Below are positions 43,322 through 51,018 of a stretch of DNA of 64,000 nt, piece by piece. Source of the DNA: Kitasatospora viridis (GTDB taxonomy: Bacteria; Actinomycetota; Actinomycetes; Streptomycetales; Streptomycetaceae); contig NZ_VIWT01000004.1 of NCBI RefSeq assembly GCF_007829815.1, positions 62,001 through 126,000 of the forward strand, in the 5' to 3' direction. The translations under genes and the position numbers were made by a program. Each line of letters starts with the position of its first letter. Position 1 is the stretch's first letter. The notes beneath the pieces were generated by a model. The model had not been told where the DNA came from. It made no database searches and worked only from the letters and a program-made list of their open reading frames with translations.

Positions 43322-44557
43322 ATGTCGCACGCCCCGCTCTACCTCGTCATCAACAGGTTCGAACACGAGTTCGCCGAGTACCACCGCTACGTCGATCCGG
43401 CCGCCTGCCGGCTGGCGTACATCACCACCCCGGCCGGCCTGGCCGGGCTGCGCACGGACCGCGCGGTCGGGACCGAGGTGGTGGACACCCTCGACCCGGA
43501 ACCGGTGCTGGCGGCGGCCCGCCGGCTCGCCGCCGCGCACGGCCGGCCGGCGGCGGTGGCGGCCCTCGCGGAGTACGACGTGCTGGCCGCCGCCCAGGTG
43601 CGGGAGGAGCTCGGCGTCGCAGGCGGCCATCCGCTCGACCTGGTCCGCCGGTTCCGCGACAAACCCGTCATGAAGGGCCTGGTCGAGGCGGCCGGCCTGC
43701 GGACCCCGCGCTTCCTGACCCTGGACGCCGGCTCCGCCGCCGACCCGCAGCGGATCGCCGACACCCTGGGCCTGCCGCTCCTGCTCAAGCCCCGCACCGG
43801 GGTCGCCGCCCGGGGTATCCAACGCATCGGCAGCACGGCCGAGTTGGCCGAGGCGCTGCGGTCGGTGGACCCGGCCGGGTACGAGTGCGAGGAGTTCGTG
43901 CCGGGCGCCGTGCTGCACGTCGACGGCCTGCGGCGGGCCGGCCAGCTGCGGCTCGCCACCGCCTCCGAGTACATCAACACCTGCCTGGCCTACACCGCCG
44001 ACGGCGAACCGCTGGGCTCGGTCCTGCTGGACGACGGACCGCAGCGCACCGCCGCGATCCGGTTCGCCGACCGCTGCCTGGACGCCCTGGACCTGGCCGA
44101 CGGCGCCTTCCACCTGGAGCTCATCCGGCACCCCGGCGGCGAACTGCACTTCCTGGAGGTCGGGTTGCGGGTCGGCGGCGGGCCGGTCGCCTTCCTGCAC
44201 CGCGACCTGTTCGGCATCGACCTGCACGCCGAGTCGTTCCGGGCGGCGATCGGCCTGCCGCCGCGGGTCCCGGCCGACCCGCCGCTCACCGGCACTGGCG
44301 GCGGCTGGCTGCTGATGCCCGAGCCCCGGCCGCTGCCGAGCCGGGTGCTGGCCCGCAACTCGATGCGGGGCGTGGTGCCCGAGGTCTACCACGAGGCGCT
44401 GCCCGCGGTCGGCACCGTGCTGGACGGCACCGGCGGCTTCGACCGGCCGGGCGGGGTCTTCCGGCTCAAGGGGGACTCGGCCGCAGCCGTCCACCGGGCG
44501 GCCCGCGCGGTGATCGCCGGCTACGACCTCAAGTCCGAACACCTGCAGTCTTCCTGA
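43322..44557 (+). CDS. ATP-grasp ligase (L-amino-acid ligase/carboxylate-amine type)
   Basis: A 411-residue ATP-grasp enzyme unrelated in detail to the first one. N-terminal domain YLVINRFEHEFAEYHRYV; ATP-binding part RDKPVMKGLVEAAGLRTPRF and LPLLLKPRTGVAARGI; lid ECEEFVPGAVLHVDGL; metal ligands HLELIRHPGGELHFLEVGLRVGGG. It resembles dipeptide-forming L-amino-acid ligases and related biosynthetic carboxylate-amine ligases. It starts at ATG 43322 with GAGG six bases upstream, 32 bp after the exporter. Together with the first ATP-grasp ligase it supplies two amide-forming activities for a cluster with no NRPS module. Confidence 0.92.
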   Translation: MSHAPLYLVINRFEHEFAEYHRYVDPAACRLAYITTPAGLAGLRTDRAVGTEVVDTLDPEPVLAAARRLAAAHGRPAAVAALAEYDVLAAAQVREELGVAGGHPLDLVRRFRDKPVMKGLVEAAGLRTPRFLTLDAGSAADPQRIADTLGLPLLLKPRTGVAARGIQRIGSTAELAEALRSVDPAGYECEEFVPGAVLHVDGLRRAGQLRLATASEYINTCLAYTADGEPLGSVLLDDGPQRTAAIRFADRCLDALDLADGAFHLELIRHPGGELHFLEVGLRVGGGPVAFLHRDLFGIDLHAESFRAAIGLPPRVPADPPLTGTGGGWLLMPEPRPLPSRVLARNSMRGVVPEVYHEALPAVGTVLDGTGGFDRPGGVFRLKGDSAAAVHRAARAVIAGYDLKSEHLQSS

Positions 44558-44598
44558 CCATCCATCAATCACTGCTTACAACAGAGGAGTTCACCATC

Positions 44599-45267
44599 AT
44601 GGCAGTCCCCGAGCTGTGGAACCCGACCGAGTACGACGCGCTGCGCCGCCAGATCATCCCCTCCTTCGACCTGGTGTACCAGAGCGTCGGTGACGCGGTC
44701 GCGATGACCGCCCCGGGCGCGCCCCGGGTGCTGGACCTCGGCGCCGGCACCGGCCTGGTGAGCGCCGTGGTCCGCGACCGGCTGCCGCAGGCCCGCCTGG
44801 TGCTGCAGGACCGCTCCACCGGCATGCTCGGCCAGGCCAAGCTCCGCTTCGCCGACGACGACCGGGTCGACACCGTGATCAGCGACCTGCTGGACCCGCT
44901 GCCCGAGGGCCCGTTCGACGCGGTCGTCTCCGGCCTGGCGATCCACCACCTCAGCCACGAGGAGAAGCGCGACCTCTTCGCCCGGATCCTCGACGTGCTG
45001 CGGCCGGGCGGCGTCTTCGTCAACTGCGAGCAGATCCTCGGCCCGACGCCCGCCGTCGAGGCCATGTACCACCGCCGCCACGAGATGCTGATCGAGCAGA
45101 CCGGCGCCTTCGAGGAGTGGCGGGCCGGGCAGGAGCGGATGAAGTTCGACGTCTGCACCGACGTGATGGCGCAGCTCGACTGGCTGCGCGAGGTCGGCTT
45201 CGCCAGCGTGGACTGCCTGGCCAAGGACTGGCGGTTCGCCACCTACGCGGGCTGGAAGAGCGCATGA
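44599..45267 (+). CDS. SAM-dependent methyltransferase (candidate 3-isopropylmalate carboxyl methyltransferase)
   Basis: A 222-residue class I methyltransferase: motif I VLDLGAGTGLVSAVV, then LQDRSTGML, VSGLAIHHLSHEEK and LRPGGVFVNCEQI. The pattern resembles trans-aconitate- and carboxyl-methyltransferases. In cystargolide and belactosin biosynthesis a methyltransferase acts on 3-isopropylmalate as a temporary protecting step, and the gene order here fits that role. AGAGGAG lies nine bases before ATG 44599, and the stop overlaps the next ATG (ATGA). The substrate is inferred from context rather than from residues. Confidence 0.9.
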   Translation: MAVPELWNPTEYDALRRQIIPSFDLVYQSVGDAVAMTAPGAPRVLDLGAGTGLVSAVVRDRLPQARLVLQDRSTGMLGQAKLRFADDDRVDTVISDLLDPLPEGPFDAVVSGLAIHHLSHEEKRDLFARILDVLRPGGVFVNCEQILGPTPAVEAMYHRRHEMLIEQTGAFEEWRAGQERMKFDVCTDVMAQLDWLREVGFASVDCLAKDWRFATYAGWKSA

Positions 45268-46748
45268 CGGCCCGTGCCGAGCGGGCCGGGCTCTACCAGG
45301 CGGTGCGGGAGAGCGCCGAGCTGCGGCCCGAGGCGATCGCCGTCCGCACCCAGGGCGGTGCCGCGGTGACCTACCGCGAGCTGATCGCGCTGGCCGACCG
45401 GCAGAGCGCCGGGCTGCGCCGGCACGGGGTCGGCCCCGGCGACACGGTGGCGGTCCGGCTGAGCTCCGGCATCGGGTACGTCGCGCTGATCCTCGCCGTG
45501 GCCCGGCTGGGCGCCCGCTACGTGCCGCTGCTGGAGAACTTCGGGCCCGAGGACCAGGCCCACGTGCTGGCCCGGCTCACGCCGCGACTGCTGGTGACCG
45601 ACGGGACCAGGGCGGAGCCGGCCCCGGCCCCGGCCGCGCTGCCGTCCGTCGAGCTGGCCGAGCTGACCGAGCCGGCCGCACAGGCCGAGCTCGCCGACGG
45701 TCCGGCCGGGGCCTCCGAACTGCCGCCGCAGAACGGCGTGTTCCGGCTGCTCTGGACCTCCGGCACCACCCGGTTCCCGAAGGCGGCGGCCTGGCGCCAG
45801 GACCGCTACGTCGCCGAGCGGCGCCGCTGGTGCGCGGACCTGGGGATCGGCCCCGAGGACCGCTTCCTGTGCCGCCACCCGCTGGACGTCGCCCACGCCA
45901 CCGACCTGCACGTGATGCCCGCCCTGCTGTCCGGCGCCAGCGTGCTGCTCGCCGACCCCCGCACCTCGGGCGAGCAGTTGCTCGCACTGCTGCGGTCCAC
46001 CGGGACGACGGTGCTGAGCGCGCTGCCCAGCCACTACGAGGCACTGCTGGCCACCCGGGCGGCGGCCCGCGGAGCCCGGCTGCCCGACCTGCGCTACCCG
46101 ATCTGCGGCGGGGCCTACGTCAGCCCGGCGCTGGCCGAGCGCTGCCGGGAGGTGCTCGGCGTGCGGCTCGTCGGCGCCTACGGCTCCACCGAGTTCGGGG
46201 TCGCCATGTGGTCGCCGCCCGGCCGGCCGCTGGTGCCGCACACCGGCGTGAGTGCCCGGATCGTCCCGTTCACCCCTGACCACCCGGACCTGGGCGAACT
46301 GGTGCTGCGCTCGGCCGACTCCGGCGAGGGCTACCCGCTCGACCCCCAGGACCACGACCGGACCTTCCGGGACGGCGAGTACTGGACCGGGGACATGGCC
46401 CGCCGCCTCGGCGACGGCGGACTGCGGGTGCTCGGCCGGGTCTCGGAGGCGCTGGCCACCGCCAAGGGCCCGCTGCTGGCACCCGAACTCGACGAGGAAC
46501 TGCTGGCGCTGGCCGGCGTCGCGGAGGTCGTCTGCCTGCCCGCCGTCCAGGGCGAGTACCGCGCCGAGCTGCTGGTCGCCGTCCACCCGGTGCCCGGCAC
46601 GGCCCCGGACGCGGCGGCCACGGCGGTCCGGCAGGCCCTCGCCGCCCATGAACTGACCGGTGACGTCCGGGAGTTCGACGAGCTGCCGCGCACTCCGGTC
46701 GGGAAGGTCGACAAGCCCCGGGTGCGCACCTGGTTCGACGCGCGATGA
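45264..46748 (+). CDS. AMP-dependent acyl ligase/synthetase (candidate beta-lactone-forming enzyme)
   Basis: A 494-residue ANL-superfamily enzyme. P-loop LLWTSGTTRFPKAAAW (atypical F before PK), A5 YGSTEFGVAMW, A7 YWTGDMARRL, A8 LRVLGRVSEAL and A10 lysine in TPVGKVDKPRV are all present. The expected reaction is ATP-dependent carboxylate adenylation. In beta-lactone pathways a related AMP-dependent synthetase activates a beta-hydroxy acid so that its own hydroxyl closes the ring (OleC-type chemistry), which fits a 3-isopropylmalate half-ester. It is coupled on both sides (ATGA overlaps) with the methyltransferase and the LeuA-like gene. Confidence 0.92.
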   Translation: MTARAERAGLYQAVRESAELRPEAIAVRTQGGAAVTYRELIALADRQSAGLRRHGVGPGDTVAVRLSSGIGYVALILAVARLGARYVPLLENFGPEDQAHVLARLTPRLLVTDGTRAEPAPAPAALPSVELAELTEPAAQAELADGPAGASELPPQNGVFRLLWTSGTTRFPKAAAWRQDRYVAERRRWCADLGIGPEDRFLCRHPLDVAHATDLHVMPALLSGASVLLADPRTSGEQLLALLRSTGTTVLSALPSHYEALLATRAAARGARLPDLRYPICGGAYVSPALAERCREVLGVRLVGAYGSTEFGVAMWSPPGRPLVPHTGVSARIVPFTPDHPDLGELVLRSADSGEGYPLDPQDHDRTFRDGEYWTGDMARRLGDGGLRVLGRVSEALATAKGPLLAPELDEELLALAGVAEVVCLPAVQGEYRAELLVAVHPVPGTAPDAAATAVRQALAAHELTGDVREFDELPRTPVGKVDKPRVRTWFDAR

Positions 46749-47947
46749 CCGCCGCCCCGAAGGGAGAGACCGTGCCGCACCACCGTCAGATCACCGTCTT
46801 CGACTCGACGCTGCGCGACGGCGAGCAGGCCCCCGGCAACGCCATGTCGCCGGAGCACAAGGTCGCGCTGGCCCTGGCGCTGGAGGAGGTCGGCGTCGAC
46901 GTCATCGAGGCCGGGTTCCCGAGCTCGTCGCCGGAGGACTTCAAGGCCGTCCAGCAGGTCGCCCAGGCACTGACCACGGCGAAGCTGTCCACCCTCAACC
47001 GCGCCGTCCCGGCCGACATCGAGGCCGCCGCCGAGGCCGGCGGGGTGGACCGGCACCAGATCCAGATCATGGCCACCGGAAGCGACTTCCACCTGGCGCA
47101 CAAGCGCGGCATCAGCCGGCAGCAGGGCATCGACGAGGTCGTGGCCGCGGTGCGGCTCGCCGGCCAGCTGGGCTTCCGGGACGTCTCGCTCGGCGTCGAG
47201 GACGCCTCCCGGGGCAGCGACGAGCTGCTGCGCCCGCTGGTCACGGAGGCCGTCGCGGCCGGGGTCACCACGGTGGTGCTGGCCGACACCACCGGCCGGC
47301 TGCTGCCGACCGAGTTCGGCGACCTGGTGCGCCGGGTCCGGGCCTGGACGCCGCCCGAGGTCGTGCTCTCCACCCACTGCCACGACGACCTCGGGCTGGG
47401 CCTGGCCAACGCCCTGGCCGGCCTGCTGGCCGGCGCCGGGGCGGTGCAGACCACCATCGGCGGCATCGGGGAACGGGCCGGCAACACGCCGCTGGAGGAG
47501 CTGGCGGCGGTGCTGCACTACAAGGGGGACCAGCTCGGGCTCTCCTGCGGCGTGCGCACCGACGGCCTGTTCGCCGCGTTCGACCAGCTGTGCCAGGCGA
47601 TCGGGATGCCCTGGCCGCGCAACAAGGCGATCGTCGGCGAGTACGTGTTCTCCACCGCCGCCGGCATCCACCAGGCCGGGCTGATCAAGGAGCCGGCCAC
47701 CTACGAGTACGTCGAGGCGGCGCGGTTCGGCCGCCGCCGGCAGATCCTGATCGGCCGTCACTCCGGCCGGGCCGTGCTGCGCCACCTGGTCGAACAGGCC
47801 GGCCGGGCGCCCGACCCGGAGCTGATCGCCGCGCTCTACGAACGCCATGTGGCGGGCGGGCAGCGCGAGGTGACCACCATCGAGGAGCTGGCCGCCGTGG
47901 TCGCCGCCGAGGCGGCCGACTGGCGGCGCGGCACCGGGGAGCGGTGA
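46745..47947 (+). CDS. 2-isopropylmalate synthase-like enzyme lacking the regulatory domain
   Basis: A HMGL-like TIM-barrel enzyme of about 400 residues: FDSTLRDGEQAPGN (metal and substrate), VIEAGFPSSSPEDF as in LeuA, STHCHDDLGLGLANAL (HxH metal ligands), GIGERAGNTPLEEL and STAAGIHQAGL. It should condense 2-oxoisovalerate with acetyl-CoA to 2-isopropylmalate. Housekeeping LeuA proteins of actinobacteria are longer because of a C-terminal leucine-sensing domain. That domain is missing here, so the enzyme is probably not feedback-inhibited. ATG 46745 overlaps the previous stop; GTG 46772, with GGGAG five bases upstream, may be the true start. Homocitrate synthase activity is a less likely alternative. 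Confidence 0.92.
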   Translation: MTAAPKGETVPHHRQITVFDSTLRDGEQAPGNAMSPEHKVALALALEEVGVDVIEAGFPSSSPEDFKAVQQVAQALTTAKLSTLNRAVPADIEAAAEAGGVDRHQIQIMATGSDFHLAHKRGISRQQGIDEVVAAVRLAGQLGFRDVSLGVEDASRGSDELLRPLVTEAVAAGVTTVVLADTTGRLLPTEFGDLVRRVRAWTPPEVVLSTHCHDDLGLGLANALAGLLAGAGAVQTTIGGIGERAGNTPLEELAAVLHYKGDQLGLSCGVRTDGLFAAFDQLCQAIGMPWPRNKAIVGEYVFSTAAGIHQAGLIKEPATYEYVEAARFGRRRQILIGRHSGRAVLRHLVEQAGRAPDPELIAALYERHVAGGQREVTTIEELAAVVAAEAADWRRGTGER

Positions 47948-47951
47948 ACCG

Positions 47952-49385
47952 ATGACACTCTCGACGACATTCTCGACGACGGGCCCGACGACAGGCTCGA
48001 CGACGCTCTTCGAGCACCTGTGGAACCGTCACCTGGTGGTGCCTCAGGAATCCGACCCGGCCCTGCTCTACGTCGACCTGCACCTGGTGCACGAGGCCAG
48101 CTCGCCGCAGGCGTTCGAGGGCCTGCGGTTGGCCGGGCGCCGGGTCCGGCGGCCCGACCTCACGCTGGCCGTCGAGGACCACAACGTGCCGACCGACAGC
48201 ACGGTGATCCGCAACGAGCTGAGCCGCAAGCAGGTCGAGGCGCTGCGCGCCAACTGCGCCGAGCAGGGCGTCACGCTGCTGCGGCTCGGCAACTCCCGGC
48301 AGGGCATCGTCCACGTGGTCGCCCCCGAACTCGGCCTGGTGCAGCCGGGGATGACGGTGGTCTGCGGGGACAGCCACACCTCCACCCTGGGCGCGTTCGG
48401 CGCGCTCGCGTTCGGCATCGGCACCAGCGACGTCGAGCACGTGCTGGCCACCCAGAGCATCTCGCTGGCCAAACCGCTCAGCATGGCGGTCGACTTCACC
48501 GGCACCCTGCCCCGGGGCGCCACCGCCAAGGACCTGATGCTGGCGCTGATGGCGCGGATCGGCGCCAACGGCGCCCGGGGCTGCGTCGTCGAGTACCGCG
48601 GCGAGGCGGTCGAACGGCTCTCCATGGAGGGCCGGATGACGGTCTGCAACCTCACTGTCGAGGCCGGCGCGCGGGCCGGCCTGATCGCGCCCGACGAGAC
48701 CACCTTCCGCTACCTGGAGGGCCGGCCGCACTCCCCCGCCGGCGCGCACTGGGAGCAGGCGCTCGACCAGTGGCGCGGGCTGCGCAGCGGGCCCGACGCA
48801 CCGTTCGACCGCCGGCTGGAGTTCGACGCCTCCACCGTGGTGCCGTACGTCACCTGGGGCACCAACCCCGGGCAGGCGGTGCCGATCGACGCGGCCGTGC
48901 CCGACCCGGGCGAGCTGGCCGACCCGGCCGCCCGCGCGGCCGCCGAGAAGGCGCTGCGGTACATGGACCTGCGCCCCGGCACGCCGATGCGCGAGGTGCG
49001 GATCGACACCGTCTTCCTGGGCTCGTGCACCAACGGCCGGATCGAGGACCTGCGGGAGGCCGCCGAGGTGCTGCGCGGGCGGACCGTGGCGGCGCACACC
49101 ACGATGCTCGTGGTGCCCGGCTCGATGGCCGTGCGCCGGCAGGCCGAGCGGGAGGGCCTGCACGAGGTGTTCCAGCAGGCCGGCGCCGAGTGGCGGCTGC
49201 CCGGCTGCTCGATGTGCGTGGCCATCAACGGCGACCAGGCCAGCCCCGGCGAGCGGGTCGCCTCCACCTCCAACCGCAACTACGAGGGGCGCCAGGGTGC
49301 GAAGGCCCGCACCCACCTGGTCTCCCCGGCCACCGCCGCCGCCACCGCCGTCTCCGGGCGGATCGCGGCGCCCGACGAGATCTGA
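47952..49385 (+). CDS. 3-isopropylmalate dehydratase large subunit-like (LeuC-type)
   Basis: A 477-residue aconitase-family large subunit. Conserved regions: LFEHLWNRHLVV, VEDHNVPTD, GMTVVCGDSHTSTLGAFG, FLGSCTNGRIEDLR and LPGCSMC. The three cysteines (GSCTN and CSMC) that hold the 4Fe-4S cluster are present. With the LeuD-like partner it should isomerise 2- to 3-isopropylmalate. An unusual Thr/Ser-rich N-terminal extension (MTLSTTFSTTGPTTGSTT) is encoded by a small tandem repeat near 47955-48010. It is four bases downstream of the LeuA-like gene. It is probably a cluster-dedicated copy rather than the housekeeping leuC, since no leuB accompanies it. Confidence 0.94.
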   Translation: MTLSTTFSTTGPTTGSTTLFEHLWNRHLVVPQESDPALLYVDLHLVHEASSPQAFEGLRLAGRRVRRPDLTLAVEDHNVPTDSTVIRNELSRKQVEALRANCAEQGVTLLRLGNSRQGIVHVVAPELGLVQPGMTVVCGDSHTSTLGAFGALAFGIGTSDVEHVLATQSISLAKPLSMAVDFTGTLPRGATAKDLMLALMARIGANGARGCVVEYRGEAVERLSMEGRMTVCNLTVEAGARAGLIAPDETTFRYLEGRPHSPAGAHWEQALDQWRGLRSGPDAPFDRRLEFDASTVVPYVTWGTNPGQAVPIDAAVPDPGELADPAARAAAEKALRYMDLRPGTPMREVRIDTVFLGSCTNGRIEDLREAAEVLRGRTVAAHTTMLVVPGSMAVRRQAEREGLHEVFQQAGAEWRLPGCSMCVAINGDQASPGERVASTSNRNYEGRQGAKARTHLVSPATAAATAVSGRIAAPDEI

Positions 49386-49396
49386 GGTCACCTCAC

Positions 49397-49987
49397 ATGG
49401 GCGCACCACTGGTGCAGCACACCGGGCGCGGACTGCCGCTCGGCCGCGACGACGTGGACACCGACCAGATCGTGCCGGCCCGGTTCTGCCGGCGCATCAC
49501 CCGCACCGGGTACGACGACGCGCTGTTCGCCGACTGGCGCGGGCTCAGCGGGTTCCCGCTCTCCGACCAGGCGTACGCGGGCGCCACCGTCCTGCTGGCG
49601 GGCCGCAACTTCGGCACCGGCAGCTCCCGCGAGCACGCCGTCTGGGCGCTGCGCGACTGGGGCTTCCGGGTGGTGCTGGCGTCGAGCTTCGGGGACATCT
49701 TCCTGCGCAACGCGCTCAACAACGGGCTGCTCGCGGTGACCCTGCCACCCGACGGGCTGAACCTGCTGCTGGGCCGCACGGCGGCCGACCCGGCCGCGCC
49801 GATCTCCGTCGACCTGGCGGCCGGGCAGGTCGAGGCGGCCGGCCACACCTGGGAGTTCGAGATCGACGGCCGGGCGCGCGAGCTGCTCCTGACGGGGGCG
49901 GACGAGATCGACTCGACCCTGGAGCGGGGTGACCTGATCACCCGTTACGAGGCCGGGCGCGAGCCCTGGACGGCCAAGGTCGGCTGA
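49397..49987 (+). CDS. 3-isopropylmalate dehydratase small subunit-like (LeuD-type)
   Basis: A 196-residue swivelling-domain subunit: RDDVDTDQIVPARFCRRITRTG, then GRNFGTGSSREHAVWAL and FGDIFLRNALNNGLL, all standard LeuD motifs. It pairs with the LeuC-like subunit to form the isomerase that makes 3-isopropylmalate. It is the last gene of the operon, 11 bp after the LeuC-like gene. A strong hairpin lies 23 bp after the stop. No 3-isopropylmalate dehydrogenase follows, so this set would accumulate 3-isopropylmalate for product formation unless the housekeeping LeuB removes it. Confidence 0.94.
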   Translation: MGAPLVQHTGRGLPLGRDDVDTDQIVPARFCRRITRTGYDDALFADWRGLSGFPLSDQAYAGATVLLAGRNFGTGSSREHAVWALRDWGFRVVLASSFGDIFLRNALNNGLLAVTLPPDGLNLLLGRTAADPAAPISVDLAAGQVEAAGHTWEFEIDGRARELLLTGADEIDSTLERGDLITRYEAGREPWTAKVG

Positions 49988-50009
49988 CCGACCGATTCGA
50001 TCGCTCCGC

Positions 50010-50044
50010 CCGCTGTCCGGCCGCTCCCCGCGGCCGGACAGCGG
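50010..50044. terminator. Hairpin terminator after the LeuD-like gene
   Basis: A perfect 15-bp inverted repeat (50010-50024 and 50030-50044) with loop TCCCC, 23 bp after the last stop of the operon. The very GC-rich stem without a T-run is the usual form in Streptomyces. Confidence 0.88.
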
Positions 50045-50068
50045 CGTTCGCGGCTCGCCGCAGCGGGT

Positions 50069-50140
50069 CGCGGGGCCGGGCCGAGGGTCCGGGGCCGGGA
50101 GTCCGGGGCCGGGGGTCCTGGGCCGGTCGGCCCGCCAAGA
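50069..50140. repeat. Short imperfect tandem repeats (GTCCGGGGCCGGG type)
   Basis: About four imperfect copies of a ~14-16-bp unit built on GTCCGGGGCCGGG lie just after the operon terminator. They are noncoding and probably slipped-strand expansion; no function is assigned. Confidence 0.6.
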
Positions 50141-50234
50141 GGCCGCCCCCGCATCGCTGCGGAAACGGCCTGCGACCCGCGTCAACGCCGATCGGGCGGA
50201 GGGCCGGCCCTGCGCTCGCGACCACATGAGGGTC

Positions 50235-50318
50235 CTATTGTTTTCCCGCTGATGAGCCGGGCGAGAGTTTCGCGGCCGCGAGGTGCGGAACCAGCCGTCC
50301 AATCGTGCCGAGTTCCAT
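50235..50318 (-). CDS. Possible 27-residue peptide with strong ribosome-binding site
   Basis: ATG 50318 is preceded by GGAGGTGCGC (GGAGG five bases from ATG), and the frame MELGTIGRLVPHLAAAKL... ends in SAGKQ at a TAG. It lies in a gap of 463 bp that is locally AT-richer, with a -10-like TAGGTT upstream, and it points toward the end of the LeuD operon. No family is recognised. It could be a small regulatory or ribosomal-peptide-type product, or chance. Confidence 0.3.
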   Translation of the reverse strand: MELGTIGRLVPHLAAAKLSPGSSAGKQ

Positions 50319-50450
50319 GCGCACCTCCGGGAATCGCCTCGCCGGTAAGCCTTCCGGCACGTTCCAACCTACTCCGTAAAATCCTCGGAAATATCCATCC
50401 GCGATATCCGCCGGCGGCCGTTGAACGACCGGACCGTCGTATGCGTACTG

Positions 50451-50993
50451 ATGGGCATGGCCATCTCGAAGACACTCACGCAGATGAGCACGGACCACCG
50501 TCGGGCCGCGCTGCCGACCGGGGCGCTCCTCGGCCTGTGGCTGCTGCGCTTGGTGACCGCCGCCGCCCTGGCCGTGGACGCCTATGTGCACGCCGACCTC
50601 GCGGCGGGCTACGACTCCATCAACAAGGGGATCAGCCAGGGCACGCTCTTCCGGATCGAGGCCGGCGCCGCCGCGCTGGCGGCCGCGCTGCTGGTGGTGG
50701 CCGGACGCCGGGTGGTGGTCTGGGGGTACGCCTTCCTGGTGGCGGCCGCCGGAGTGGGCGCGGTGCTGCTCTACCGGTACGTGGACGTGGGCGTGCTCGG
50801 CCCGCTGCCCAACATGTACGAACCCGTGTGGTTCCCCGAGAAGACCGCCTCCGCCATCGCCGAGGCCGCTGCAGTGGTGACGGCCCTCGCCGGTCTGCTC
50901 CTCAGCTGGCACTGGCACCGCGTCGCCAGCCGCTCCCACCGCCGCGGCCGCCGCCGTGACCCGGGGCCGGCCGGGCCCGTACCGGATCCGTGA
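50451..50993 (+). CDS. Small four-helix membrane protein
   Basis: A protein of about 180 residues with four hydrophobic segments (LLGLWLLRLVTAAALAVDAYV, EAGAAALAAALLVVAG, VWGYAFLVAAAGVGAVLLY, AAAVVTALAGLLLSWHW), similar in layout to DoxX-like or other small actinobacterial membrane proteins. The loop PNMYEPVWFPEKTASA is polar. Function is unknown. The start is uncertain: ATG 50451 has no clear ribosome site, and ATG 50457 or ATG 50484 in the same frame are alternatives. It is convergent with the serine-hydrolase gene (25-bp gap). Confidence 0.75.
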   Translation: MGMAISKTLTQMSTDHRRAALPTGALLGLWLLRLVTAAALAVDAYVHADLAAGYDSINKGISQGTLFRIEAGAAALAAALLVVAGRRVVVWGYAFLVAAAGVGAVLLYRYVDVGVLGPLPNMYEPVWFPEKTASAIAEAAAVVTALAGLLLSWHWHRVASRSHRRGRRRDPGPAGPVPDP

Positions 50994-51018
50994 CCATGCG
51001 CGGCCGTCCCACCGGCGG

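Noticed and set aside
43322..49987. ATP-grasp plus LeuA/LeuCD set as an alpha-aminoadipate lysine or ornithine pathway
   Set aside because: No LysW-like carrier, kinase, reductase or aminotransferase is present, and the operon has a methyltransferase, two adenylating enzymes and an exporter instead.
47952..49987. Housekeeping leuCD operon
   Set aside because: The genes are embedded at the end of a biosynthetic operon with a second, domain-truncated LeuA and no LeuB, so they look cluster-dedicated. Not excluded absolutely.
50069..50140. GC-rich tandem repeats as CRISPR or origin iterons
   Set aside because: Units overlap without unique spacers, and no replication gene is nearby; simple slippage is more likely.
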